A stretch of DNA of 64,000 bases, from contig ONIN01000009.1 in NCBI GenBank assembly GCA_900317905.1, positions 33,133 through 97,132 of the forward strand, given 5' to 3'. The notes under the pieces are model-generated. The model did no database searches. It had not been told where the DNA came from and saw only the letters and a program-made list of their open reading frames with translations. The DNA is from an uncultured Eubacteriales bacterium. Its GTDB lineage: Bacteria; Bacillota; Clostridia; Oscillospirales; Oscillospiraceae. A program made the position numbers and the translations under genes. Positions 31,193 to 40,228 of this stretch are shown here, one piece after another; the first letter of the stretch is position 1; each line of letters begins with the position of its first letter.

Positions 31193-31218
31193 GACACGCC
31201 TCCTGATGGGGGCGTGTC
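31193..31218 (+). terminator. Terminator of the SASP gene
   Basis: GACACGCC and GGCGTGTC stem followed by AATTTCTGTTT. Confidence 0.75.
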
Positions 31219-31236
31219 AATTTCTGTTTGGTTTCC

Positions 31237-32418
31237 TTATTCCGGGGCTCTGGATGCATGATCCCGATAGAGGAAGGTGACGACCTGGGCTCTGGTGCAG
31301 ACACCATCGGGATCGAACTGGGTACTGTTCTTACCGGTGGTAACACCCTGCTGGATGGCCCAAAGAACGGCGTTGTAGCAGTAGGAGCCGCTCTTCACAT
31401 CCGCGAAGGGATTCTGCGTCACGGTGGATTCAGGGCTGCCGTTGCTGCGCCAGAGGAAGGTCACCGCCTGGCCGCGGGTGCAGTCCTTATCCGGGGAAAA
31501 ATGGCTCTGGCTGGTGCCGGTGGTGATCCCCTGCTCCACTGCCCAGAGAACGGCAGGAGCGTAGTACTTCTCACCGGGAACATCCTGGAAGGGGTTGACC
31601 TCGTCCGCAGGAGCGGGGCTGCCGTTGGCGCGCCAGAGGAAGGTGACCATTTGGGCCCGGGTACAGGTCGCATTGGGGGAAAACTTCGTCTTGCTGGTGC
31701 CGGTGGTGATGCCCTTCTGCACCGCCCAGATCACGGAGTTTGCGAAATAGTTGTTTTCGAACACATCGTGGAAGCCTGCCACAGTAGCAGGCTGCGGCGT
31801 GGGCGTGGGCACAGGCGCGGCGGTTGTGATCGGCGTCACCGCCGTGCCGGCATACTTCTGATAGGCTGCGGCGGCATACTCCCGGCGGCGGGAGATGTCC
31901 GCGCTGGTGACCTCATAGGTCTGGCGGAACTGGTCGCAGGCCTCCGTCACGTCGGTGGCGGATTTGAGATAATTCTTCAGAGCGGAATAGGACTCCAGCT
32001 CCTTCATGATGTACTCCAGCTGCAGAGCCAAGTCGCCGATGCTGACGCCTCTGGATTTGGCCAGATCATAGAGCCCGCCCTTCCGATCCGGGCTGGTCCA
32101 CTGGACCAAACCGTAGCCGTACTGGCCGAAGGACATGCTGAGAAAGCCTTCGCGGGAGATCTCGCCGCTGTCTACGGCGGCGGTGAATTCCTCGTCCGTC
32201 AGACCAAGGATGTTGTTCGCGTGCTGCTGGGCGTTGATCGGGCTGCAGCCGGATTCGGCCTGGATGTTCCCGATAACGCCGGCAGTGCCCGCGTCGCTGA
32301 AGCCCTGCGCCTTGAGATAGTTCCAGATGATCGACTCGTTGGAGGAATATGCCTTCGCCGGAAGCAGCGGAAGCACCAGAACCAGAACCAAAAGCAGGGC
32401 CAGGATCCTTTTTTTCAT
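31237..32418 (-). CDS. Secreted tail-tip-lysozyme-like protein with three SLH repeats
   Basis: A 393-aa exported protein. Signal peptide at residues 1-24 (ending PAKAYS), then a phage tail-tip lysozyme-like domain (about 27-165: GVIGNIQAESGCSP with catalytic-type glutamate, GYGLVQWTSPDRK), a Thr/Pro linker (about 187-205) and three S-layer homology repeats (FHDVFENNYFANSVIWAVQ, PFQDVPGEKYYAPAVLWAV, PFADVKSGSYCYNAVLWAI) that bind cell-wall polymers. It would cleave or remodel peptidoglycan at the cell surface. Start taken as ATG 32418; a GTG five codons earlier is less likely. Monocistronic. Confidence 0.88.
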   Translation of the reverse strand: MKKRILALLLVLVLVLPLLPAKAYSSNESIIWNYLKAQGFSDAGTAGVIGNIQAESGCSPINAQQHANNILGLTDEEFTAAVDSGEISREGFLSMSFGQYGYGLVQWTSPDRKGGLYDLAKSRGVSIGDLALQLEYIMKELESYSALKNYLKSATDVTEACDQFRQTYEVTSADISRRREYAAAAYQKYAGTAVTPITTAAPVPTPTPQPATVAGFHDVFENNYFANSVIWAVQKGITTGTSKTKFSPNATCTRAQMVTFLWRANGSPAPADEVNPFQDVPGEKYYAPAVLWAVEQGITTGTSQSHFSPDKDCTRGQAVTFLWRSNGSPESTVTQNPFADVKSGSYCYNAVLWAIQQGVTTGKNSTQFDPDGVCTRAQVVTFLYRDHASRAPE

Positions 32419-32546
32419 GTAAAAAGTTCTCACTTTCGTTAGATTGGGGAGCGCGGTGGTTCAGCCGCTGCCGCGTTCCTGTATGTAAAAACATAAGCAG
32501 CAGTCCTGGGTTTTCCGGGGAGCTGCTGCTCATGGTCGTGACAAGG

Positions 32547-33923
32547 TTAGATCTGCCGCCCCATCAGATGATCGCCGATGCGGAACACGTCGCCGGCGCC
32601 GATGGTGAGAATGATGTCACCGGGCCGGGCGGTCTTGGCGAGGGATTCCTCGATCTCCGCAAAGGTCTTGAAATAATGGGCATTGGGCAGCCGCTCCGCC
32701 AGATCTCTGGAGGAGATGCCGATGGTGTTCTGCTCGCGGGCTGCGTAGATCTCCGCGAGATAGGTGATGGTGGGTCTTGCAAGCTGCTGGAGGAAGTCAT
32801 CAAACAGCGCGTGGGTTCGGCTGTAGGTGTGGGGCTGGAACACCACGATGGTGCGGGTGTAGTTCAGCGCTTCCACCGCGTCCAGCACCGCCCGCAGCTC
32901 GCTGGGGTGGTGGGCGTAGTCGTCATAGAGGTCGGCGCCGTTGAACTTTCCCTTGAACTCAAACCGGCGGCCCGCTCCCTGGAAGCCGGAAAGGCCGTAT
33001 TTCACCGCGGCGGGGCTGACGCCCAGCTGCATGGTGGCGGCGGCAGCGGCCAGCGCGTTGCGGATGTTGTGCTCACCGGGGATGTGGATCACGGCTCTGG
33101 TGATGCACTCGCCCTTGTAGATAATATCAAACTCCGACATGGCGCCCCGGCGCACGATGTTGGCCGGGTGCACGTCCGCCTTCTCGCTGAGACCGAAGGT
33201 CAGCATCTCTCTTCCCAAAGGACGCAGCGCATCCATGGTGTTTTCATCGTCAGCGTTGGCGATGATGACGCCGGTTTCCGGAACACGGTCGGCAAAGGCG
33301 CAGAAGGATCTCTTGATCTCGTCCAGATCCTTGAAGAAATCCAGATGATCCGCCTCGATGTTCAGCACCACGGCGATGGTGGGGCTCAGAGACAGGAAGG
33401 AGTTGTAATACTCGCAGGATTCGAAGATGATGGTGTCACCGTTGCCCACCCGGTGTCCCGCGTGGAGCAGCGGAAGCGTGCCGCCGATCATGACGGTGGG
33501 ATCCTTCTCCGCCGCCATCATGATGTGGGTGCACATGCTTGTGGTGGTGGTTTTTCCGTGGGTACCGGCGATGCAGATGGCGTTGGGATAGTGCCGCATG
33601 ATGGCGCCCCAGGCCTGGGTCCGCTCAAAGACCGGGATCTGCTTCGCTCTCGCGGTGGCGATCTCCGGGTTGTCGTCATGGACAGCGGCGGTGCGCACCA
33701 CGAAGTCCAGATCGTCGGTGATGTTCTCCGCCTTGTGGCCGATGGAGATGGCGATGCCCTTCTCCCGCAGCATGCGGGTGTTGTCGCTCTCGTGCATATC
33801 GGAGCCCACGATGGTGACGCCCACGTCATGGAGCACCTCGGCCAGCGGGGACATGGAGACGCCGCCGATGCCAATCAGCAGGCCCTTCTTTCCGGCTGCC
33901 AGATACTGTTCAAATTCTGCCAT
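32547..33923 (-). CDS. murC: UDP-N-acetylmuramate-L-alanine ligase
   Basis: A 458-aa Mur ligase that adds L-Ala to UDP-MurNAc, the first peptide-stem step of cell-wall synthesis. Visible: N-terminal GIGGVSMSPLAE (UDP-binding loop), ATP P-loop GTHGKTTTTSM, ESCEYYNSFL and NIEADHLDFF, and C-terminal DDYAHHPSELRA. Length matches MurC (450-490 aa). GAGGGG precedes the ATG. It is not in a division-cell wall cluster here but alone, with its own promoter and a leader of about 100 nt. Confidence 0.95.
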   Translation of the reverse strand: MAEFEQYLAAGKKGLLIGIGGVSMSPLAEVLHDVGVTIVGSDMHESDNTRMLREKGIAISIGHKAENITDDLDFVVRTAAVHDDNPEIATARAKQIPVFERTQAWGAIMRHYPNAICIAGTHGKTTTTSMCTHIMMAAEKDPTVMIGGTLPLLHAGHRVGNGDTIIFESCEYYNSFLSLSPTIAVVLNIEADHLDFFKDLDEIKRSFCAFADRVPETGVIIANADDENTMDALRPLGREMLTFGLSEKADVHPANIVRRGAMSEFDIIYKGECITRAVIHIPGEHNIRNALAAAAATMQLGVSPAAVKYGLSGFQGAGRRFEFKGKFNGADLYDDYAHHPSELRAVLDAVEALNYTRTIVVFQPHTYSRTHALFDDFLQQLARPTITYLAEIYAAREQNTIGISSRDLAERLPNAHYFKTFAEIEESLAKTARPGDIILTIGAGDVFRIGDHLMGRQI

Positions 33924-33961
33924 ATTATAAAAACCCCTCTGAAAAGAAAAGCAAATAGGTG

Positions 33962-33990
33962 TTGAGATTTCGGCATTTTTGCCGTATAAT
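33962..33990 (+). promoter_or_regulatory. Promoter of the UDG-GNAT operon
   Basis: TTGAGA (33962-33967), 17-bp spacer, TATAAT (33985-33990), giving a leader of about 125 nt. Confidence 0.65.
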
Positions 33991-34030
33991 GATAAAAGAA
34001 ATCTTGTGCAGGCTCAAAAAAACCTGTGAT

Positions 34031-34059
34031 ATTATAATACAACACGGCCAAAAAAACAA
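34031..34059 (-). promoter_or_regulatory. Promoter of murC
   Basis: TTGTTT (34059-34054), 17-bp spacer, TATAAT (34036-34031). It overlaps the leader of the divergent UDG gene, so the two transcripts share about 60 bp of antisense. Confidence 0.65.
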
Positions 34060-34121
34060 TACTTATCGATATATGTTCAAAATATTGTAATTATTTTCCA
34101 TTTCACAAAGGAGGTGCTTCC

Positions 34122-34694
34122 ATGCCGGATTCCTGGGAACAATTAAAGGCCGACTGTGCCAATTGTCAAAGATGCTCGCTCCATGAGCAACGGCACAACC
34201 TGGTGTTCGGTGACGGCAGCGAGCAGGCCCGGGTACTCTTCGTGGGCGAGGGCCCCGGCGAGCAGGAGGATCTCCAGGGTCGCCCCTTTGTGGGTCCAGC
34301 GGGAAAGCTGCTGGACGACATGCTGGAGATGATCGATCTGGATCGATCCAAGGTCTATATCGCGAATATCGTCAAGTGCCGCCCGCCCAGAAACCGGGAT
34401 CCCCTCTTCACGGAGCAGGACTGCTGCGCCGAGTGGCTGCAGCGGCAGATCGCTTTATTGAATCCGGAGATCATCGTCTGTCTCGGCAGGATCGCCGCCA
34501 TGGCGCTGATCCGGGAAAACTTCCGCATCACCAAGGAACACGGCCAGTGGTACACCGTGGAGGGCCGCGCCATCACCGCCATCTACCATCCCTCTGCCCT
34601 GCTGCGAGACGTGTCCAAGCGGCCGGAGACCTTTGAGGATCTTCGCGGCATCCGCCAGCAGATCCGCGCCATCTGCCCGGAGGTGTACGCATGA
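34122..34694 (+). CDS. Type-4 uracil-DNA glycosylase with [4Fe-4S] cluster
   Basis: A 190-aa family-4 UDG that removes uracil from DNA. Cluster cysteines fit C15, C18 (CQRC), C86 (VKCRPPRNRDP) and C101 or C102. Catalytic/uracil-pocket motifs are GEGPGEQED (residues 43-51) and YHPSALLR near the C-terminus. AAGGAGG lies eight bases before the ATG. It overlaps the downstream GNAT gene by ATGA. Confidence 0.92.
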   Translation: MPDSWEQLKADCANCQRCSLHEQRHNLVFGDGSEQARVLFVGEGPGEQEDLQGRPFVGPAGKLLDDMLEMIDLDRSKVYIANIVKCRPPRNRDPLFTEQDCCAEWLQRQIALLNPEIIVCLGRIAAMALIRENFRITKEHGQWYTVEGRAITAIYHPSALLRDVSKRPETFEDLRGIRQQIRAICPEVYA

Positions 34695-35494
34695 GCATTC
34701 TGATCGAGCGGGCGGAAAACGCCGACCAGCCGGAGCTGCATCAGCTCTGGCAGACGGTCTTTGGGGATGATCCCGAAACCGTGCAGACCTTTTTTGACCG
34801 CTTCCCGCCCGAAGCTGCGGGCTGGGTGCTGCGGGAGGATGGGAAGATCCAGTCCATGGCCTGGCTGCTGCCGGGCAGCTGGCTTCTCACAGAAGACGCC
34901 ATGCAGGCGGTGGGCTATGTCTACGCCGTGGCCACCGCGCCGGAGGCCAGAGGAAAGGGCTATGCCGCAGCGCTGATGAAAGCCATCATGGCCTTTGCCG
35001 ACCAGCGCTCCCTGCTGCTCTACACCCGGCCGGCGGAGGAAGGCCTCTTCCCCTGGTATGCAAAGTGCATGGAGGCCGGCAGCGTCGGGTATCTGGAAGA
35101 GGTCACGTATACGAAATCAGGATCTTCCGACTTACGGGTTTCTCCTGTAGAGGCGTTGGAATATCAGACTCTGCGGGAGGCGCAGCTGGGAGCGGCTCCG
35201 CATTTGCTGCTCTCGGAAGCCCTGCTTCGGGTACAGAAGCAGTATTTGATCGACGCCGGCGGAGATCTGTTCCAAGTCGGAGACGGCTGCTGCGCCTGTG
35301 AAATCCGGGACGGAAGGCTCTATGTACTGGAGCTTTTCGCAGATGACGAAACCGCCGCCATGGATGCTTTGATGCGGCAGTTTCAGGTGGAATCTGCCAC
35401 CCTCCGCAAGCCCTCGGAAGGCACCGGAACCCCGGTGGTCTGCTGGCGCGGAGCGGCTCCAAACACAACGAATTTCGGACTTTTCCTGGAATAA
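34691..35494 (+). CDS. GNAT family N-acetyltransferase
   Basis: A 267-aa protein with an N-terminal GNAT domain (about residues 5-140; acetyl-CoA segment VYAVATAPEARGKGYAAALM) and a C-terminal half reminiscent of Eis-like or SCP2-like two-domain acetyltransferases, though not clearly matched. Acceptor unknown. Translationally coupled to the uracil-DNA glycosylase gene. Confidence 0.82.
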   Translation: MSILIERAENADQPELHQLWQTVFGDDPETVQTFFDRFPPEAAGWVLREDGKIQSMAWLLPGSWLLTEDAMQAVGYVYAVATAPEARGKGYAAALMKAIMAFADQRSLLLYTRPAEEGLFPWYAKCMEAGSVGYLEEVTYTKSGSSDLRVSPVEALEYQTLREAQLGAAPHLLLSEALLRVQKQYLIDAGGDLFQVGDGCCACEIRDGRLYVLELFADDETAAMDALMRQFQVESATLRKPSEGTGTPVVCWRGAAPNTTNFGLFLE

Positions 35495-35621
35495 GCCAAA
35501 AAGTTGACGTAATTTAATAGTTCTGAAATAATTCTTCTCTTTTTTCCGTAATAATTCTCTGGTAGTTTAAATACTGCAAGAAGCAATGCGATTCTTTTTC
35601 ATTTTGTCCTCATTAACAGCG

Positions 35622-35654
35622 AAAACGCACAGAGCATTCCGCCCTGTGCGTTTT
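35622..35654. terminator. Bidirectional terminator between GNAT and recO
   Basis: AAAACGCACAG (35622-35632) pairs with CTGTGCGTTTT (35644-35654); T-tracts on both strands serve the convergent genes. The rest of 35495-35658 is AT-rich and holds nothing else that I can see. Confidence 0.85.
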
Positions 35655-35658
35655 TGTT

Positions 35659-36399
35659 TTAAAGATCTCGTACGCTCTTCCAGTAATCCAATGACCGGAA
35701 GCCGCGATCCAGCTGTTCGATGAGGTAGCGCTCGGTCAAAGCGCCCAGCTCCGAGAGGGCTTCTTTTCCCAAGGTAAAGGAGAACAGCCGTTTCGGCTCG
35801 CTCCAGACGATGTGGCGCATGGCGGCCAGGGTGTCCGGTTTCAGCGGCAGGGCACCGGGCTGCCGGCATTTGCCGCAGAAGAGCCGTCCCTCTCTTAAAA
35901 ACAGCCAGGGACTTTCCACCTCTGCCTCCCCGCAGACGGCGCAGCCCGCCACCTCCGGTTCGTAGCCGATGAGACACATGAGCCGAAGCTCAAAGCAGGC
36001 CTTGATCTGCACCGGGTCGCAGAGCTTGTTGCTGAGGGCGTAGAGGCTGTTGAGTGCCAGCTGCAGCACCAGCGGATCCGGCAGTCCCTCCTCGGAGACC
36101 GTCTCCAGCACCTCTGCAAAATAGGTTCCCAACGCCAGGGACGCGATGTCCTCCCGCAGACCGGGAAAGCCCTCCAGGATCACGCCCTCGCTGACGGTGC
36201 GGCGGCCCTTATTTTCAAAGACCGTCAGCTCCGAGAAGGTCAGCATCTGCGTGGCTGCGGCGCTTTTGCTGCTCTTTCGCAGGGCGCCCCGGGCCTTCAT
36301 GGTGCACTTGCCCTCCTTGTCCGTCAAGACGGTCAGGATCCGGTCCGATTCCTTGTAGCGCACCTCGCGCAGAATCAGACCTCGAATGGTTTCATACAT
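35659..36399 (-). CDS. recO: DNA repair protein RecO
   Basis: A 246-aa RecO: N-terminal OB fold (RGLILREVRYKESDRILTVLT), helical core and a zinc finger C153/C156 ... C175/C178 (CAVC, CGKC). With RecF/RecR it loads RecA on SSB-coated DNA. Last gene of the yqfC-yqfD-phoH-ybeY-era-yqzL-recO block, separated from yqzL by 87 bases that contain a heptamer repeat. Confidence 0.93.
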   Translation of the reverse strand: MYETIRGLILREVRYKESDRILTVLTDKEGKCTMKARGALRKSSKSAAATQMLTFSELTVFENKGRRTVSEGVILEGFPGLREDIASLALGTYFAEVLETVSEEGLPDPLVLQLALNSLYALSNKLCDPVQIKACFELRLMCLIGYEPEVAGCAVCGEAEVESPWLFLREGRLFCGKCRQPGALPLKPDTLAAMRHIVWSEPKRLFSFTLGKEALSELGALTERYLIEQLDRGFRSLDYWKSVRDL

Positions 36400-36414
36400 G
36401 GATGTACCTCGTCA

Positions 36415-36456
36415 GAGTGCGGAGTGTGGAGTGTGGAGTGTGGAGTTTAAAACTCC
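36415..36456. repeat. Heptamer tandem repeat and palindrome
   Basis: Units GAGTGCG, then three copies of GAGTGTG and a partial GAGT (36415-36446), overlapping a palindrome GGAGTTT-A-AAACTCC (36442-36456). Lies between yqzL and recO. Confidence 0.85.
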
Positions 36457-36486
36457 TGTCCCCTGAATCCACAATCAAAACGGTAT

Positions 36487-36600
36487 TTACGCGCCTTTGG
36501 CCAGGTTTTCTTCTTCCGCATTCCTGACCGCGCAGAAGAGCAGATAGGCCATGGGGTCGCCGGTTTCAAGAAAAAGCTGCCAAGATACTTCGCTGTCCAT
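36487..36600 (-). CDS. yqzL: YqzL-like small protein
   Basis: A 37-aa protein (starts MDSEVSWQLFLETGDP, then MAYLLFCAVRNAE). Proteins of this size and pattern occupy the gap between era and recO in many Firmicutes. GAGGTG lies six bases before the ATG at 36600. Function unknown. Identification rests on its motif and location. Confidence 0.8.
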   Translation of the reverse strand: MDSEVSWQLFLETGDPMAYLLFCAVRNAEEENLAKGA

Positions 36601-36653
36601 GAAAATCACCTCATGGACAGCTTTTGCGTTTCGCTTGATTTTATGGCTGGAAA

Positions 36654-37544
36654 TTATTGCTCCGTGAAGCCGAAGTTTCGCAGCAGGGCATTGGAATCCC
36701 GCCAGTTTTCCTTGACCTTCACCCAGGTCTGCAGGAACACCTTGGTGCCCATGAAGGCCTCGATGTCCTCGCGGGCCAGGGTGCCGATCTTCTTCAGCAT
36801 GGCGCCGTGCTTGCCGATGATGATGCCCTTGTGGCTGTCCTTTTCGCAGTAGATGGTCACGTCCATCTCGATGACCTCGTCCTCCCGCTCCTCGAACCGG
36901 GTGACCGCCACGGCGGTGCCGTGGGGGATCTCCTTGTCCAGGCACAGCAGCAGCTTTTCCCGCACCAGCTCGGCGCAGATCTGCTTTTCCGGCATATCGG
37001 AGATCATGTCGTCCGGGAACAGCTGCGGCCCCGGTTCGGCAAACTTCTCCAGCTCATCCAGAAGCTCCTCCAGCCCCTCATGGTTCTTGGCGGAGATGGG
37101 GATGATGGCGTCAAATTCATGCGCCGCGCTGTAAGCCGCGATGACCGCCAGCAGATCCTGCTTTTCCACGGTGTCAATTTTGTTGATGCAAAGCACCGCC
37201 GGGGCGCCGGACTGCTTGATCCGCTCGATCAGCACCTGCTCCTGGGGACCGAGGCTGGCGATGGGCTCCACCACCAGCACCACACCGTCCACATCGGCCA
37301 CGCTCTCGCGGACCACTTTAACCATGTAGTCGCCCAGCTTCGTCCGCGGCTTGTGGAAACCCGGGGTGTCCATCAGGACGAACTGGGTCTCGCCGCGATT
37401 CAGCACGGCGCTGATACGGTTTCGGGTGGTTTGGGGCTTATTGGAAACAATAGCGATCTTCTCCCCCACCAGGGCGTTGGTCAGGGTGCTCTTGCCCACG
37501 TTGGGACGACCGCAGATGGTGATCATAGCTGTCTTGGTAATCAT
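36654..37544 (-). CDS. era: GTPase Era
   Basis: A 296-aa GTPase for 16S rRNA and 30S maturation. G1 GRPNVGKST (residues 12-20), G3 DTPG with FHKPRTKLG, G4 NKID, and a C-terminal KH domain (IIIGKHGAMLKKIG). Start overlaps the ybeY stop by ATGA. Confidence 0.96.
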   Translation of the reverse strand: MITKTAMITICGRPNVGKSTLTNALVGEKIAIVSNKPQTTRNRISAVLNRGETQFVLMDTPGFHKPRTKLGDYMVKVVRESVADVDGVVLVVEPIASLGPQEQVLIERIKQSGAPAVLCINKIDTVEKQDLLAVIAAYSAAHEFDAIIPISAKNHEGLEELLDELEKFAEPGPQLFPDDMISDMPEKQICAELVREKLLLCLDKEIPHGTAVAVTRFEEREDEVIEMDVTIYCEKDSHKGIIIGKHGAMLKKIGTLAREDIEAFMGTKVFLQTWVKVKENWRDSNALLRNFGFTEQ

Positions 37545-38029
37545 TTTTTCTTCTCCAGTCGTTTCATGATTTCTTTTTCTCTTTCTCGCATCTGCTGCTT
37601 CTGGGCGCCCTCGTCCTCGTGGTCATATCCAAGCAGATGCAGGGTCGAGTGCACCGCCAGATACTGTACCTCATGGGCGTAGCCGTGGCCAAATTCTTCT
37701 CCCTGCTGGTCACAGCGCTCCATGGAGATCACCATGTCGCCCAGAAGAAGACACTCCCGCTCATAGTCGTATTCGCAGACATCCGGATCAAATGCCCCCG
37801 GAAGCAGCTCGTTCATGGGAAAACTCAGCACGTCCGTGGGGCGATCCACGTTCCGGTGCTCCCGGTTGATCTCGTGGATGGTCTCGTCATCGGTGAGCAG
37901 GATCTCCACCGCGCAGGGATCCTCGATCCCCTCGGCGGAAAGCGCCGCGTCAATGGCTTTGCGCACCAGCTTCACAGTCTGGGGATAGCCCAGGCCCCTG
38001 TGGCTTCGGGTAAAGGTCAGGTAGTTCAT
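37541..38029 (-). CDS. ybeY: Endoribonuclease YbeY
   Basis: A 162-aa metal-dependent rRNA-processing nuclease with the zinc triad in VHSTLHLLGYDHE and the family segment NREHRNVDRPTDVLSFP. Works in 16S 3'-end maturation and ribosome quality control, consistent with Era next door. Overlaps phoH and era by ATGA on both sides. Confidence 0.95.
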   Translation of the reverse strand: MNYLTFTRSHRGLGYPQTVKLVRKAIDAALSAEGIEDPCAVEILLTDDETIHEINREHRNVDRPTDVLSFPMNELLPGAFDPDVCEYDYERECLLLGDMVISMERCDQQGEEFGHGYAHEVQYLAVHSTLHLLGYDHEDEGAQKQQMREREKEIMKRLEKKK

Positions 38030-39024
38030 GGTTTTTTCCTCGTCATCGGCTTCTTCTCCGGCTTTTTCTCGGCTTTTCTGGCGTCCTTGTCATAGGCCTC
38101 GATGATCTTCTGCACCAGCGCGTGGCGCACCACGTCCTGGGGACTCAGCCGGCAGATGGCGATGTCCTCGATGCCGTTCAGGATCCGCATGGCCTCCTTC
38201 AGGCCGGAGGTCTTGTCCGGCGGCAGGTCGATCTGGGTCACGTCGCCGGTGATGACCACGTGGGAGCCGAAGCCGATGCGGGTCAGGAACATCTTCATCT
38301 GCTCTCTGGAGGTGTTCTGTGCCTCGTCCAGGATGATGAAGCTGTCGTCCAGGGTGCGGCCGCGCATATAGGCCAGTGGGGCCACCTCAATGTTCCCACG
38401 CTCCAGATACTTGCCGTAGGTTTCGGCGCCCAGCATCTCAAACAGGGCGTCGTACAGGGGCCGCAGGTAGGGATCCACCTTGCTCTGCAGGTCGCCCGGC
38501 AGAAAGCCCAGTCGCTCGCCGGCCTCCACCGCGGGGCGGGTCAGGATGATCCGATTCACCTTCTCCGCCCGGAAGGCAGCCACAGCCTCAGCAACCGCGA
38601 GATAGGTCTTGCCGGTGCCGGCGGGGCCGATGCCCAGGGTGATGGTGTTCTGCTCGATGGCGTCCAGATAGGCCCGCTGACCGATGGTCTTGGCCTTGAT
38701 TGGCTTGCCCTTGGCGGTGATGCAGACCACATCCCCCGCCAGCTCCTCAATCTTCCGCTCTCTGCCCTCTCGGACCAGCTGGAAGAGGTAGCGGACGTTC
38801 TGCTCCGTGATCTCCTCGCCCTTGGAGGCGAGACCCAGCAGGCCGCCCAGGGCCTTCACGGCGGACAAGACATTCTCCGGCTCGCCGGTGACGTGGAGCT
38901 TCGCGTCCCGGTCGGTGACGTGGACGCCGTATTCCGTTTCGATCATCCGCAGGTTCTGGTCAAAGGAGCCAAAAACGCTGATGACGTCTTCGATTCTGTC
39001 TACTTCAATGGTCTGTTCGATCAT
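38026..39024 (-). CDS. PhoH-like ATPase
   Basis: A 332-aa PhoH family protein with an N-terminal KH-like region, Walker A GPAGTGKT (residues 133-140) and DEAQNTS Walker B. Likely an RNA-associated ATPase or helicase, by family. The start lies 20 bases inside the end of yqfD; AGGAGG is 12 bases upstream, a long spacer, but no better start exists. Confidence 0.9.
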   Translation of the reverse strand: MIEQTIEVDRIEDVISVFGSFDQNLRMIETEYGVHVTDRDAKLHVTGEPENVLSAVKALGGLLGLASKGEEITEQNVRYLFQLVREGRERKIEELAGDVVCITAKGKPIKAKTIGQRAYLDAIEQNTITLGIGPAGTGKTYLAVAEAVAAFRAEKVNRIILTRPAVEAGERLGFLPGDLQSKVDPYLRPLYDALFEMLGAETYGKYLERGNIEVAPLAYMRGRTLDDSFIILDEAQNTSREQMKMFLTRIGFGSHVVITGDVTQIDLPPDKTSGLKEAMRILNGIEDIAICRLSPQDVVRHALVQKIIEAYDKDARKAEKKPEKKPMTRKKP

Positions 39025-40219
39025 TTGTGGAAGGTTCCTCCTGTATCTCAGGTATGTTGCCCGGCACTTCCACGCCGATCTCCTGCTCGCACTCGGCGCG
39101 AAGGGTCACGGTGAGAAGGCCGTTTTGTTCGCTTTGGGTCAGATGCGATTCCAGCACCTCGCCGTCCGGGCCGATGCGCCGCTGGAGCGTTTCGTTCAGC
39201 GTCTGCGCCAGCACGTCCGCACTGGCCATTCCGGCGGACAGCGCGGATTCCGTCCGGGTCTCACAGGTGAGTGACACCGGCAGCCGGAACACACCGGGAA
39301 TCGCAAAATCGTACATCTTATAGATTGTATCACAATCCTCATTGGAAATTCCACTGTTTTTATAAAAATTGAGTCGTTTTTTCCTGATTTGCAGCGCCCA
39401 GTGGGTTTTTCGATCCCCGGTGGGGGACTTTTTCCGCGTTTCCAGCGGCGCCGCCGCGGTCATCTCCCAGTAGGTTCTGGCCCGGACGCTGCCCATGGCG
39501 TGGAGGGGTCGGGACTCTCCTTGCAGATCCTCCGCCACGCTGGAAATCAGCGTCTGACCTCTGGAAACGTAGTCGCCCCGTTTCACCTGCGGCTGTCCGT
39601 TTAAGACCGTCATCCGCACGATGACGCCGTCGGCATTCGAAATCAGAGACACCGGCTGTTCCGGATCCCGGATCTCCGGGGCGGGGATCGCTTCCGTGAC
39701 GATGACATCCGCCCGGCTGCCGCGGATCTGGAAGCTGACCCAAGCCAGCTCCGGGATCTTCAGAAGCAGCTCACTTTGCAGCATTTCACTTTTCATGCCC
39801 AGCCAGCATTTCCCCTCGGAGAAGCCGATCTCCTCCAGCGCCCGCAGGATCCGACCGGTGGAGATGGTCTCGTTGCCGCTGACGTCGATCTCCCAGAGGA
39901 ACATGGAGGACAGCAGCACCGCAGAGACTGCCAGCGCCAGCAGCAGGAGCGCGAATCTTCTCGTCCGCAGGGTTTTCCGCATTCGGGGAAACCCCCGGGG
40001 CTCCCCGAAGGTCGGGAAGCAGCCGCAGCGCAGAGAGAGCGTTTCCACCGCAGTACGATCCTTCGGATAAATCACAAACCGCAGGGCATAGTCCTCCACC
40101 GGCTGGGGGCGAATGCAGGGTACGCCCTGCTGCGCGCAGAGGGTCAGCACCCGCTCGGGGTTTGCGCCCCGCACCGAAACCGGCACCAGCCCGTGCACGC
40201 TGCGAAACCAGTTTTTCAA
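39005..40219 (-). CDS. yqfD: Sporulation protein YqfD
   Basis: A 404-aa protein with an N-terminal soluble region, one membrane helix (about residues 88-110) and a large extracytoplasmic portion (WEIDVSGNETISTGRILRALEEIGF, GWLG-like KCWLGMKSE). YqfD is a mother-cell protein of the sigma-E regulon required for normal forespore engulfment and stage IV in Bacillus. Follows yqfC by nine bases. Confidence 0.9.
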   Translation of the reverse strand: MKNWFRSVHGLVPVSVRGANPERVLTLCAQQGVPCIRPQPVEDYALRFVIYPKDRTAVETLSLRCGCFPTFGEPRGFPRMRKTLRTRRFALLLLALAVSAVLLSSMFLWEIDVSGNETISTGRILRALEEIGFSEGKCWLGMKSEMLQSELLLKIPELAWVSFQIRGSRADVIVTEAIPAPEIRDPEQPVSLISNADGVIVRMTVLNGQPQVKRGDYVSRGQTLISSVAEDLQGESRPLHAMGSVRARTYWEMTAAAPLETRKKSPTGDRKTHWALQIRKKRLNFYKNSGISNEDCDTIYKMYDFAIPGVFRLPVSLTCETRTESALSAGMASADVLAQTLNETLQRRIGPDGEVLESHLTQSEQNGLLTVTLRAECEQEIGVEVPGNIPEIQEEPSTNDRTDH

Positions 40220-40228
40220 TGGACCACC

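Noticed and set aside
36415-36446. Possible CRISPR-like repeat.
   Set aside because: Unit is 7 bp with no spacers; a simple tandem repeat.
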